A DNA stretch of 64,000 nucleotides from an uncultured Collinsella sp. (lineage in GTDB: Bacteria > Actinomycetota > Coriobacteriia > Coriobacteriales > Coriobacteriaceae): assembly GCA_902491395.1 (NCBI GenBank), contig CABUHO010000004.1, forward strand, positions 1 through 64,000, written 5' to 3'. Of this stretch, positions 32,602 through 41,060 are shown piece after piece. The translations under genes and the position numbers were made by a program. Positions within the stretch are counted from its first letter, which is position 1; each line of letters starts with the position of its first letter. The notes under the pieces were generated by a model that searched no databases, was not told the DNA's origin, and was given only the letters and a program-made list of their open reading frames with translations.

Positions 32602-33518
32602 CCTTTGACCTGTACGACACCGTCGACTCGTTTATCGCCTATATCTCACGTGTCGAGGGGCTTTCTCCCAACACGGTGACGGCCTATGGCTCGAGGCTGG
32701 AGCGCTTTGCTGCCTGGTGCGAGCGCGAGGATATAGATGCTTTCGCTGCCGACGTGCGCACCATTCGTCGCTATCTTGCCGAGCTTTCGCGTGGGCAGGT
32801 GGCTCCCCGAACGCTTGCGGCGCATCTGTCGGCTATCCGATCGCTCTATCGATGGATGGCTGCCGAGGGGGTCGTGGAGGGCGATGTGGTCTCGGCAATT
32901 TCCTCGCCCAAGCTCCCGCGCGATCTACCCGGTGTGCTGACGACCCAACAGGTGGAGGCGCTGCTCAAGACGCCTGATACCTCAACACCCGCGGGACTGC
33001 GCGATGCGGCGATGCTCGAGCTGCTCTATGCCTCGGGCGCCCGTATCTCTGAGCTCGCAGCACTTAATGTGGAGTCCATTGCGTGGTCCGAACGCACGCT
33101 GCGCCTGTGGGGCAAGGGAAGCAAAGAACGTATCGTCCCTCTGTATCGTCGTGCGCTCGAGGCGACGCGTCTCTATATTGAGGAGGGGAGGCCGGAGTTG
33201 CTCGCTCGGGCAAAGCGCCGTGACCCCGCTACCGGGGCGCATCCGCTGCTTATATCGGCGCGCGGCAATCGCATGAGTGCCGCCATGCTCAGGCGGCGGT
33301 TCCATACGCTGGCGACACTTGCTGGCATTCCGGCCGACATCGCCCCGCATGCGATGCGCCATACCTTTGCGACCGACTTGCTCGAGGGCGGTGCGGACCT
33401 GCGCTCGGTTCAAGAGCTGCTGGGTCATGCGAGCCTGTCCACGACGCAGATCTACACGCATCTCACGCCCGATCGGCTTAAGCGGGCCGTGGCTCAAGCT
33501 CATCCCCGCGGCGAATAG
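32598..33518 (+). CDS. Tyrosine recombinase XerC/XerD family, apparent ATA start
   Basis: The product is 306 residues if counted from ATA at 32598. The family's N-terminal core-binding domain (FIAYISRVEGLSPNTVTAYG) is fully encoded, but its first 25 residues lie upstream of the first canonical start, GTG at 32676. GGAGG at 32584-32588 is 9 nt before the ATA, which overlaps the trmFO stop (ATAG). CTG at 32610 is another option. Catalytic residues are present: Arg in GARISEL, Lys in GKGSKER, HAMRH, GHASLS and the nucleophile Tyr in TQIYTH. It probably resolves chromosome dimers at dif. Whether it is XerC or XerD is not decidable here. Confidence 0.88.
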   Translation: MAFDLYDTVDSFIAYISRVEGLSPNTVTAYGSRLERFAAWCEREDIDAFAADVRTIRRYLAELSRGQVAPRTLAAHLSAIRSLYRWMAAEGVVEGDVVSAISSPKLPRDLPGVLTTQQVEALLKTPDTSTPAGLRDAAMLELLYASGARISELAALNVESIAWSERTLRLWGKGSKERIVPLYRRALEATRLYIEEGRPELLARAKRRDPATGAHPLLISARGNRMSAAMLRRRFHTLATLAGIPADIAPHAMRHTFATDLLEGGADLRSVQELLGHASLSTTQIYTHLTPDRLKRAVAQAHPRGE

Positions 33519-33567
33519 TGGCTGGTCCGTCCCGCGCCGCACTCAGGTGTGTGGTTTTGATTGCGGG

Positions 33568-33596
33568 TTGGCAGGAAGAAGCATTCCTGCTATCAT
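33568..33596 (+). promoter_or_regulatory. Probable rpsB promoter
   Basis: TTGGCA, 17 nt, TATCAT preceded by TGC (extended -10). This is one of the best sigma-70-type matches in the window. It yields an untranslated leader of about 135 nt. Confidence 0.7.
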
Positions 33597-33602
33597 TCAT
33601 CG

Positions 33603-33737
33603 GGTTGCTTCACGGCAACATGTTTTTATCACGCACGCGCGGCTACTTCATACCGTGGTGCCCGGGCTTTGGTAGCACATGTCCGGGTTGGTTTTGGAGG
33701 ATGACCCCGCGCGGAGGCAAACCACAGGAGGTTTAAC
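33603..33737 (+). promoter_or_regulatory. rpsB 5' leader with hairpin potential
   Basis: The leader is long for a ribosomal gene here. It contains a CCCGG/CCGGG pairing (about 33661-33691) and two SD-like GGAGG sequences before the true ribosome binding site CAGGAGG. Autoregulation by S2, known for other rpsB leaders, is possible but is inference. Confidence 0.35.
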
Positions 33738-34466
33738 ATGGCTACCAAGATTAATATCCGCACCCTGCTCGAGGCCGGCTGCCACTTCGGTCACCAGACC
33801 CGTCGCTGGAACCCCAAGATGAAGCCGTTCATCTTCGGTGAGCGCAACGGCATCTACATCCTCGACCTCAAGCAGACCATCCTCGACGCCGACCAGGCCT
33901 ACACCTTCGTCAAGAACGTCGCCAAGGGCGGCAACGTGCTGTTCGTCGGCACCAAGAAGCAGGCTCAGGAGGCCGTCAAGAACGCTGCTGAGCGCGCCAA
34001 CATGCCTTACATCAATCAGCGTTGGCTCGGCGGTATGCTGACCAACTTCGTTACCATCCGCTCCCGCATCAACCGCATGGAGGAGCTCGAGGCCATGGTC
34101 GAGGACGGCCGCATGGCAGTGCTCCCCAAGAAGGAGCAGGCTGTGCTCGGCAAGGAGCTCACCAAGCTCCAGACCAACCTCGGTGGCGCCCGCGACATGA
34201 AGGGTCTGCCCCAGGCTCTCTTCGTCATCGACACCAAGCGCGAGGAGAACGCCATCAAGGAGGCTCAGCGCCTGAACATCCCCGTCGTCGCCCTGATCGA
34301 CACCAACTCCGATCCCGACGAGGTCGAGTACGGCATCCCCTGCAACGATGACGCTATCTCCGCTGTCACCCTTATGTGCGAGCTCATGGCTGACGCCTGC
34401 CTCGCTGGCTCCGGCAAGGAGCAGGTCTCCGAGGCCGAGATGGCCGCTGAGCCCAAGGCCGAGTAA
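33738..34466 (+). CDS. rpsB: Ribosomal protein S2 (uS2)
   Basis: The 242-residue 30S protein has the hallmark LLEAGCHFGHQTRRWNPKM near residue 9 and RWLGGMLTN near 95. The coiled-coil insertion (residues 105-150) is present. The C-terminal tail is acidic. AGGAGG precedes the ATG. It is followed 45 nt later by tsf, the universal order. Confidence 0.97.
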   Translation: MATKINIRTLLEAGCHFGHQTRRWNPKMKPFIFGERNGIYILDLKQTILDADQAYTFVKNVAKGGNVLFVGTKKQAQEAVKNAAERANMPYINQRWLGGMLTNFVTIRSRINRMEELEAMVEDGRMAVLPKKEQAVLGKELTKLQTNLGGARDMKGLPQALFVIDTKREENAIKEAQRLNIPVVALIDTNSDPDEVEYGIPCNDDAISAVTLMCELMADACLAGSGKEQVSEAEMAAEPKAE

Positions 34467-34511
34467 ATCAGTCTTAGTTAATTCTTTTTCATCTCTTTGA
34501 AAGGAACCACA

Positions 34512-35381
34512 ATGGCCCAGATTACCGCCGCTATGGTCAAGCAGCTCCGCGAGATGACCGACTCCCCGATGATGGAGTGCAAGAAGGCTCTCGTCGAGGC
34601 TGACGGCGACATGGACGCCGCTGTCGACGTTCTGCGCAAGAACGGCCTCGCCAAGGCTGCCAAGAAGGCTGGCCGTGAGACCAACGAGGGCGCTGTCGCT
34701 GCGTTCGTCTCCGAGGATGGCAAGACCGGCGCTCTGCTCGAGCTCTCCTGCGAGACCGACTTCGTTGGCTCCAACGCCAAGTTCACCGGCTTTGCTTCCA
34801 AGGTCGCCGAGGTTGTCGCCACCACCGAGCCGGCCGATGTCGATGCTCTGCTCGAGAAGCCGATGGGCGAGGAGACCGTTTCCTCTGAGCTCACCGAGAT
34901 GATTCACATCATGGGCGAGAACATGAAGATCTCCCGCTTCGCCGCCCGCAAGGCCGAGAACGGCGCTCTCGCTTCTTACATCCACATGGGTGGTAAGATC
35001 GGCGTCCTCGTCGAGTTCGCCTTCGAGAAGGCCGAGACTGCTCAGGCTGAGTCCTTCAAGGCCTTCGCTCACGACGTTGCCCTTCAGGTTGCCGCCGTCG
35101 CCCCGATCTGCGCTACCCGCGATCAGGTTCCGGCCGAGACCGTCGAGCACGAGAAGCAGATCTACATGGCTCAGGCTGCCGAGTCCGGCAAGCCCGAGGC
35201 TATCCAGGAGAAGATGGCTGTCGGCCGTCTGGAGAAGTTCTACAAGCAGTCCGTGCTCACCGAGCAGGAGTTCATCAAGGACAGCTCCCTCACCATCAAG
35301 AAGTACGCTGAGCAGGTCTCCAAGGAGCTTGGCGACACCATTACCGTCGTTGCCTTCGACCGTCTGGTCCGTGGCGAGTAA
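34512..35381 (+). CDS. tsf: Elongation factor Ts
   Basis: The 289-residue nucleotide exchange factor recycles EF-Tu-GDP. The N-terminal UBA-like domain (ITAAMVKQLREMTDSPMMEC) and the exchange core with TDFVGSN near residue 80 are clear. ATG at 34512 behind AAAGGAA is preferred over an in-frame TTG 15 nt earlier that overlaps the ribosome binding site. Confidence 0.97.
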   Translation: MAQITAAMVKQLREMTDSPMMECKKALVEADGDMDAAVDVLRKNGLAKAAKKAGRETNEGAVAAFVSEDGKTGALLELSCETDFVGSNAKFTGFASKVAEVVATTEPADVDALLEKPMGEETVSSELTEMIHIMGENMKISRFAARKAENGALASYIHMGGKIGVLVEFAFEKAETAQAESFKAFAHDVALQVAAVAPICATRDQVPAETVEHEKQIYMAQAAESGKPEAIQEKMAVGRLEKFYKQSVLTEQEFIKDSSLTIKKYAEQVSKELGDTITVVAFDRLVRGE

Positions 35382-35404
35382 ATAAGCTCTTGTAGTTGGT
35401 AATG

Positions 35405-35439
35405 AGCAGGCTGTGGGTTTTACTCACAGCCTGCTTTTT
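35405..35439 (+). terminator. Intrinsic terminator of rpsB-tsf
   Basis: AGCAGGCTGTG pairs perfectly with CACAGCCTGCT, followed by TTTTTC. Confidence 0.93.
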
Positions 35440-35498
35440 CATGGCTCTTATCAGAGCCTTTGATATCATATTGAGAGTCTAATTAAAGGAGGATCGCT

Positions 35499-36221
35499 TT
35501 GTCCGACATCCGATATAAACGCGTGCTTCTTAAGCTTTCCGGCGAAGCACTGATGGGCGATGGCCACTATGGCATCGACCCCAAGGTTACCGACCATCTT
35601 GCCAAGCAGGTCAAGGAGCTGCTCGCCGTTGGCCATGAGGTCGGCGTCGTTGTCGGCGGCGGCAATATTTTCCGCGGCATGGCCGGTGCTGCCGGTGGCA
35701 TGGAGCGTGCTCAGGCCGATTACATGGGTATGCTGGCAACCGTTATGAACGCGCTTGCCCTTCAGGATGCCTTCGAGCACAACGATGTTCCCTGCCGCGT
35801 TATGAGCGCTATCCAGATGAACGAGATTTGCGAGCCCTATATTCGTCGTCGCGCCATCAACCACCTGTCCAAGGGCAATGTCGTTATCTTCGCCGCCGGT
35901 TCGGGCAATCCGTACTTTACGACTGACACCGCCGCGGCCCTTCGTGCCTGCGAGATCGGTGCGGAGATTCTTATTAAGGCCACCAAGGTCGACGGTATCT
36001 ACGACAAGGATCCCGTCAAGTGCGCCGATGCCGTCCGCTTTGACAAGATTACCTATCACGAGGTTCTCGTCCGCGGTCTGCAGGTTATGGATTCCACGGC
36101 TACGGCACTGTGCCAGGATAACCGTATGCCGATTTTGGTCCTCAACATCGATGGCGAGGACACCGTCAAGCGCGCGCTTTCGGGTGAGCCCGTCGGCACG
36201 CTCGTCTATCAGGAGGATTAA
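35499..36221 (+). CDS. pyrH: Uridylate kinase
   Basis: The 240-residue hexameric kinase makes UDP from UMP. The motif LLKLSGEALMGD is at residues 9-20, GGGNIFRG near 51, and DPVKCADAVRFDKI near 172. It is a member of the amino-acid-kinase family. The start is TTG at 35499 behind AAAGGAGG. It leads pyrH-frr-uppS-cdsA-dxr-rseP-ispG-proS, nearly all with gaps under 15 nt. Confidence 0.97.
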   Translation: MSDIRYKRVLLKLSGEALMGDGHYGIDPKVTDHLAKQVKELLAVGHEVGVVVGGGNIFRGMAGAAGGMERAQADYMGMLATVMNALALQDAFEHNDVPCRVMSAIQMNEICEPYIRRRAINHLSKGNVVIFAAGSGNPYFTTDTAAALRACEIGAEILIKATKVDGIYDKDPVKCADAVRFDKITYHEVLVRGLQVMDSTATALCQDNRMPILVLNIDGEDTVKRALSGEPVGTLVYQED

Positions 36222-36223
36222 GC

Positions 36224-36760
36224 ATGGCAGAGAACATCACCGCCCATATGGACAAGTCGCTCGAGTCCCTCAAGCATAACTTCTCCAAGGTTCGTACCGG
36301 CCGCGCCAATGCCAACATTCTGTCCGACATCACCGTCGATTATTACGGTGTTCCCACGCCGGTCACGCAGGTTGCCGCCGTCAAGACCCCCGAGGCCCAC
36401 ATGCTGCTCATCGAGCCGTGGGACAAGGCGCTCATCAATGCTATCGTCAAGGCCATCGGCGCCTCCGATCTGGGTATTACCCCCAACTCCGATGGCACCG
36501 TCGTTCGTCTTCCGTTCCCGGCTCCCACTGAGGAGCGCCGTCGTGAGCTCGTCAAGGAGTGCCGCGAGTACGCCGAGCAGGCCAAGGTGTCTATCCGTAA
36601 CATACGTCGCGACTTCAACAATAAGCTCGAGCGCGATGAGGAGCTCACCGAGGACGATGTCCGTCGCGAGCAGGCCAAGGTCCAGAAGCACACCGATGAG
36701 TATGTCGCCAAGGTCGAGGAGCTTCTGAAGGAAAAAGAAGCCGAGGTCATGGAGATCTAA
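36224..36760 (+). CDS. frr: Ribosome recycling factor
   Basis: The 178-residue tRNA-mimic splits post-termination ribosomes together with EF-G. The three-helix bundle shows VRTGRANANIL near residue 23 and NIRRDFNNKLE near 125. Size is typical (185 in E. coli). It follows pyrH after 2 nt. Confidence 0.97.
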   Translation: MAENITAHMDKSLESLKHNFSKVRTGRANANILSDITVDYYGVPTPVTQVAAVKTPEAHMLLIEPWDKALINAIVKAIGASDLGITPNSDGTVVRLPFPAPTEERRRELVKECREYAEQAKVSIRNIRRDFNNKLERDEELTEDDVRREQAKVQKHTDEYVAKVEELLKEKEAEVMEI

Positions 36761-36761
36761 G

Positions 36762-37556
36762 GTGCAATACGACGAGCATAAACTGGTCGAGTACTTTGCC
36801 GACGCCCCTGCGGGCGTCGGTTTTTCCGACCTTGACCTCAATAACATTCCGCACCATATCTCGTGCATCATGGACGGCAACGGTCGTTGGGCCACGTCGC
36901 GCGGTCTTGCACGCACCGAGGGTCATAAGGCAGGTATCGTCTCGTTGCGCGAGATCATTACCGCCTGCGTGCGCCTGGGCGTCGACGTGCTTTCTGCCTA
37001 TGCGTTTTCTACCGAAAACTGGAACCGTCCGCAGCATGAGGTCAACGTCTTGATGCATCTGTTTGCCAAGACGTTTATCGACGAGCTGCCGCTTCTGAAG
37101 CGCGAAAACGTGCGCGTTGTCTTTTTGGGCGACATTTCCGCGCTGCCCAAGAAGACCCGCGACGTTTTTGAACGCGGTCTTGCCGAGTGCGCCAATCACA
37201 CCGGTATGACGCTGGCGCTTGCCGTCAACTACGGCGCGCGTGCCGAGATTACCCGCGCTGTTCGTCAGATTGCACTCGACGCTGCCGCCGGTAAGATCGA
37301 TCCTGCCACAATTGATGACGACATGGTGGCTTCCCACCTCTATACTGCCGGCCTTCCCGATCCTGAGCTTGTGATTCGCACCTCTGGTGAGCTGCGCCTT
37401 TCGAACTATCTGCTGTGGCAGGTGGCTTATTCCGAATTCTACGTCACCGATACCTATTGGCCCGACTTTGATCGTTGGGGCCTTGTCGACGCCATTTTGG
37501 CCTATCAGGGCCGTGACCGTAGGTTTGGTGGACTGAGCAAGACCGAGGAGGCTTAA
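36762..37556 (+). CDS. uppS: Isoprenyl transferase (undecaprenyl diphosphate synthase)
   Basis: The 264-residue cis-prenyltransferase extends farnesyl diphosphate with isopentenyl diphosphate to give the C55 carrier for peptidoglycan. Motifs IMDGNGRWATSRG near residue 36, AFSTENWNRP near 85 and the RTSGELRLSNYLLWQ stretch near 208 are intact. About 25 extra N-terminal residues precede the core. The start is GTG at 36762, directly after frr. It provides precursor for the wall machinery encoded at 1.9-7.9 kb. Confidence 0.95.
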   Translation: MQYDEHKLVEYFADAPAGVGFSDLDLNNIPHHISCIMDGNGRWATSRGLARTEGHKAGIVSLREIITACVRLGVDVLSAYAFSTENWNRPQHEVNVLMHLFAKTFIDELPLLKRENVRVVFLGDISALPKKTRDVFERGLAECANHTGMTLALAVNYGARAEITRAVRQIALDAAAGKIDPATIDDDMVASHLYTAGLPDPELVIRTSGELRLSNYLLWQVAYSEFYVTDTYWPDFDRWGLVDAILAYQGRDRRFGGLSKTEEA

Positions 37557-37558
37557 TC

Positions 37559-38473
37559 GTGTCCGATCGTCCCAAGGCATCTGCTCCCAAGACGCCAGTT
37601 TCCGCGGCGCCTGCGCGCAAGGCTGCCGCTGCGGGAGCACCTGCAGCAAAGAGCGGCACCGGTTCGTGGCTGGCGGGCTTTATTACCCGTGCCGCCGCCG
37701 GTATCGTCTACGCCGTTGTCTTTATCCTGTGCCTGGTTTTGGGTATCGTGCCCACGGCCATCTTTGTTTCTGTCATGAGCGGTCTGTGCTGCTATGAGTT
37801 TTTCCGTATGACAAGGCTCGATGGCAAGATGGCTAACGAGCGCATGGGTATCGCTGCCGCCGTACTCTTTCCGCTGTCGGCGTTGGGCGATTCGATGTTG
37901 CTGAATGCCCTGCTTTTTGCCTTAATGCTCGCTGTGGGCATTTGGTATGTCTGGTCGCCGCGTACCCGCATCTCTGATGTGGCCGTGACGCTCATGGGTC
38001 CCATCTACACTGGCTTTATGCTGTCGGCTATCGTGCTGCTGCGCGATGCCGTGCCCGGTTTTGCCGGCGCCCTGCTTTCAGTGGGCGTTTGCGCGTCCCT
38101 TTGGGTCTCCGATTCGTTTGCCTACATCGTGGGCAGCCGTATCGGCAAGCACAAGATGGTTCCCAAGATCTCTCCCAAAAAGAGCTGGGAGGGGTTTGCC
38201 GGCGGCATCTTGGGCTCGGTTTTGATTTGGCTCATCCTGTGGGCGACGCACTTCTACAAGCTCAGCCTGCCCTATGCGCTGCTGTGCGGCGTGGTCGTGT
38301 CCATTCTGGGCGTTATCGGCGACCTTATCGAGTCGCGCATCAAGCGCGGTGTGGGCGTCAAAGATTCCGGCAACCTTATCCCGGGCCACGGCGGAATGCT
38401 CGATCGTAGCGATTCGCTTATCTTCGGCTGCATCACCGCGCAGCTGTTGCTGATGATCGGAGGCGTGCTGTAA
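37559..38473 (+). CDS. cdsA: Phosphatidate cytidylyltransferase
   Basis: The 304-residue integral membrane enzyme makes CDP-diacylglycerol from CTP and phosphatidate. It has about seven or eight helices and the diagnostic C-terminal region (SDSFAYIVGSRIGKHKMVP near 185, KKSWEGFAGG, PGHGGMLDRSDSL near 280). A proline/alanine-rich cytoplasmic N-terminus of 35 residues is unusual in length. The start is GTG. The dxr ATG overlaps its stop codon (TAATG). Confidence 0.95.
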   Translation: MSDRPKASAPKTPVSAAPARKAAAAGAPAAKSGTGSWLAGFITRAAAGIVYAVVFILCLVLGIVPTAIFVSVMSGLCCYEFFRMTRLDGKMANERMGIAAAVLFPLSALGDSMLLNALLFALMLAVGIWYVWSPRTRISDVAVTLMGPIYTGFMLSAIVLLRDAVPGFAGALLSVGVCASLWVSDSFAYIVGSRIGKHKMVPKISPKKSWEGFAGGILGSVLIWLILWATHFYKLSLPYALLCGVVVSILGVIGDLIESRIKRGVGVKDSGNLIPGHGGMLDRSDSLIFGCITAQLLLMIGGVL

Positions 38474-39660
38474 TGTCCTTCCAGACGACGTATGGCCCCG
38501 ATGGACGCCTTCGCGTTGCCATCCTGGGTTGTACGGGCTCTATCGGCACCCAGGCGCTCGATGTGTGCCGCCAGCATGCCGATCGCCTGCAGGTGACGGC
38601 GCTGTCCGTTAACTCCAGTACCTCCGAGCTCGTTGCCGCTGCCCGCGAGTTCTCGGTTCCGGCGGTTGCCGTGGCCGCTGTCGATCATGGCGATGACGCC
38701 GTGCTGCAGGAGTTGCCCGAGGGAACGAAGCTCGGCGTTGGCGCGCAGGCGGTTTGCGAGCTCGCGCGTCGCGACGATGTCGACTGCGTGCTTGTCGCTA
38801 TTGTGGGCGCCGCCGGTCTCGAGGCGAGCCATGCGGCCTTGACCTCGAATAAGCGCCTTGCCCTTGCCAACAAGGAGTCCCTCGTCGTCGGTGGCGACTT
38901 GCTTATGCCGTTGGCGCAACCGGGCCAGCTTATTCCAGTCGACTCTGAGCACTCCGCCATTTACCAGTGCTATCTGGGGGAGAACCCGCGCGAGGCTCAT
39001 TGTATTTGGCTCACCTGCTCGGGCGGTCCGTTCTTTGGCCGCACGCGAGACGAGCTCGATCGCGTGACGCGTGCCGATGCCCTCGCGCATCCCACGTGGG
39101 CCATGGGTGCCAAGATCACCATTGACTCCGCCACCCTCATGAACAAGGGCCTGGAGCGCATTGAGGCCATGCACCTGTTTAGCTGCGACCTCGATTTCAT
39201 TAACGTGGTCGTGCAGCGTCAGTCCAAGATTCACTCTATGGTTGAGTTCGCCGACGGCTCCGTGATGGCGCATCTCGGTGCATCCGACATGCGTATTCCC
39301 ATCCAGTTCGCGTTCTCGTATCCCGAGCGTTGGGATACCCCGGCGCCTCGTATCGATTTCCGCGAGCTGGGGCAGCTCACGTTTGATGCTGCCGACATGG
39401 ATACCTTCCGCTGTCTGGCACTGGCCGAGCGCGCCGGCAAGACGGGTGGCACCATGCCGTGCGTGCTCAATGCCGCCAACGAGGTCGCCGTCGATGCCTT
39501 CCTGCACGATGGCTGCAGCTTTACCGATATCGATCGCATTGTGGAATCCTGCATGGACGCCCACGATATGCAGGCGGTCGATTCGTTTGAGCAGCTTCGC
39601 GACATCGATGCGTGGGCGCGTGAAAAGGCTGCGCAGGTGCTCGCCGCAACCCGTTCCTAA
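38473..39660 (+). CDS. dxr: 1-deoxy-D-xylulose 5-phosphate reductoisomerase
   Basis: The 395-residue NADPH enzyme makes methylerythritol phosphate, the committed step of the MEP isoprenoid pathway. The NADP motif GCTGSIGTQALDV is near residue 15, KESLVVGG near 136 and the SGGPFFG loop near 183. With ispG downstream it supplies isoprenoids for UppS in the same operon. Confidence 0.97.
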   Translation: MSFQTTYGPDGRLRVAILGCTGSIGTQALDVCRQHADRLQVTALSVNSSTSELVAAAREFSVPAVAVAAVDHGDDAVLQELPEGTKLGVGAQAVCELARRDDVDCVLVAIVGAAGLEASHAALTSNKRLALANKESLVVGGDLLMPLAQPGQLIPVDSEHSAIYQCYLGENPREAHCIWLTCSGGPFFGRTRDELDRVTRADALAHPTWAMGAKITIDSATLMNKGLERIEAMHLFSCDLDFINVVVQRQSKIHSMVEFADGSVMAHLGASDMRIPIQFAFSYPERWDTPAPRIDFRELGQLTFDAADMDTFRCLALAERAGKTGGTMPCVLNAANEVAVDAFLHDGCSFTDIDRIVESCMDAHDMQAVDSFEQLRDIDAWAREKAAQVLAATRS

Positions 39661-39685
39661 CCCATAAGGATTGCTTTTTCGTTTT

Positions 39686-41047
39686 ATGGATACTGTTCTG
39701 AGCGTTCTCTCATCGGTCTTTTGGGGCCTGCTGATGCTTTCCGTCCTCGTGTTTTTGCACGAGGGCGGCCACTTTTTGGCGGCGCGTGCCTGCGGCGTCC
39801 GTGTGACCGAGTTCTTTTTGGGTCTGCCGTGCCGCTTTGACATCCATTACACGTCGCGTCGCATTGGAACCAAGTTTGGCGTGACCCCGCTGCTGCTGGG
39901 TGGCTACGCTGCCATCTGCGGTATGGATCCGACCGATGTCTCGTGCGCCGATCGCGTGCTCGCGGCTATCTATCGTCATGGTCGCGTGACCGTGGCCGAC
40001 CTTGCTGTCGAGCTCGAGCTTTCCGAGGAGGATGTGCTCGAGGCTTGTGCCCTGTTGCTGGGCTGGGGCTCCATCGCACCCTGGTATGAGGAAGGGGAGA
40101 AGCCCTCGCCGAGCTACTATCCCACCAAGTATCAGACGCTGCCGCGAGACGCGGCGGGTTACACCACCTTTGACGGCCGCCGTTTCGATCGCGAACATTC
40201 AACTGCCGAGGGCGATGTGTGGGAGCTGCCGTGCGGCGAGGCCGAGTTCCTTGCACAAGAGCGTTCGCACACCTATCTTGGCCAGGGCTTTCTCAAGCGC
40301 GCCTTTATGCTGCTCGCGGGCATTATTGTCAATATCTTGACAGGCTTTTTGCTCCTTATGAGCATCTATTCCATTGCGGGTGTCACCGTGCCGATGGATA
40401 CCAACGTGATCGGTCAGGTTGACGAGGGGTCTATTGCCGCCAAGGCGGGTATCGAGGGCGGCGACGCGATCCTTTCGGTTGACGGAGTATCGTGCTCTAC
40501 TTGGATGGACGTTTACGATGCCATCGGCAAGGCTGCCGGTAAGGACGATATCGCTATCGATTACGAGCGTGACGGCAAGCAGCATTCGACCACGGTTGCG
40601 CTCAAAGAGGACGAGCGCCTAGGTGTGTATGCTTCTACGCAGGTGGTCCGTTTAGACCCCATCACGTCGGCTCGCCTGTCGTTCTCCTATGTCGTGCAGA
40701 CAGCGGAAGGCGTGCTGCGCCTGCTCCAGCCGCAGCATACGATGGAGATTCTCGATCAGTCTTCTTCGATCGTGGGTATTAGCGTTATGTCCTCACAGGC
40801 CGCTGCTGCCGGCCCTGCCACGTTCCTTTCGTTTGCCGCGCTCATCTCGTTCTCGCTGGGCTTTATGAACCTGCTGCCCATCCCACCACTCGATGGCGGC
40901 AAGTTGGTCATCGAGATCATTCAAAAGATTGCTGGCCGCGAGCTGCCGCTCAAGGTCCAGACGATTGTGAGCTATGTGGGCATCGCACTCTTCGCACTGC
41001 TGTTTGTCTATATGCTTCGTTCCGACATCCTTCGATTTATTCTGTAG
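39686..41047 (+). CDS. rseP: RseP-type site-2 membrane metalloprotease with inserted domain
   Basis: The 453-residue intramembrane zinc protease has HEGGH in the first helix (about residue 25), one PDZ domain (residues about 235-320), and the second catalytic motif PIPPLDGGKL near 405. Unlike typical RseP, about 110 residues lie between the first helix region and the second helix. Of these, residues 84-135 (ADRVLAAIYRHGRVTVADLA and following) look like a winged-helix DNA-binding fold. The start is uncertain. ATG at 39686 is 15 nt from AAGGA, and the in-frame TTG at 39671 abuts it. The dxr-rseP-ispG order is classic. Confidence 0.9.
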   Translation: MDTVLSVLSSVFWGLLMLSVLVFLHEGGHFLAARACGVRVTEFFLGLPCRFDIHYTSRRIGTKFGVTPLLLGGYAAICGMDPTDVSCADRVLAAIYRHGRVTVADLAVELELSEEDVLEACALLLGWGSIAPWYEEGEKPSPSYYPTKYQTLPRDAAGYTTFDGRRFDREHSTAEGDVWELPCGEAEFLAQERSHTYLGQGFLKRAFMLLAGIIVNILTGFLLLMSIYSIAGVTVPMDTNVIGQVDEGSIAAKAGIEGGDAILSVDGVSCSTWMDVYDAIGKAAGKDDIAIDYERDGKQHSTTVALKEDERLGVYASTQVVRLDPITSARLSFSYVVQTAEGVLRLLQPQHTMEILDQSSSIVGISVMSSQAAAAGPATFLSFAALISFSLGFMNLLPIPPLDGGKLVIEIIQKIAGRELPLKVQTIVSYVGIALFALLFVYMLRSDILRFIL

Positions 41048-41060
41048 GGGAGTGTTTGGA

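Noticed and set aside
32676..33518. GTG 32676 as the recombinase start
   Set aside because: It would cut through the conserved N-terminal core-binding helix and has no ribosome binding site.
33686..33700. GGTTGGTTTTGGAGG before rpsB as another copy of the competence motif
   Set aside because: It shares only TTGGTTTTGG, lacks the 11-bp tandem arrangement and lies in a ribosomal leader.
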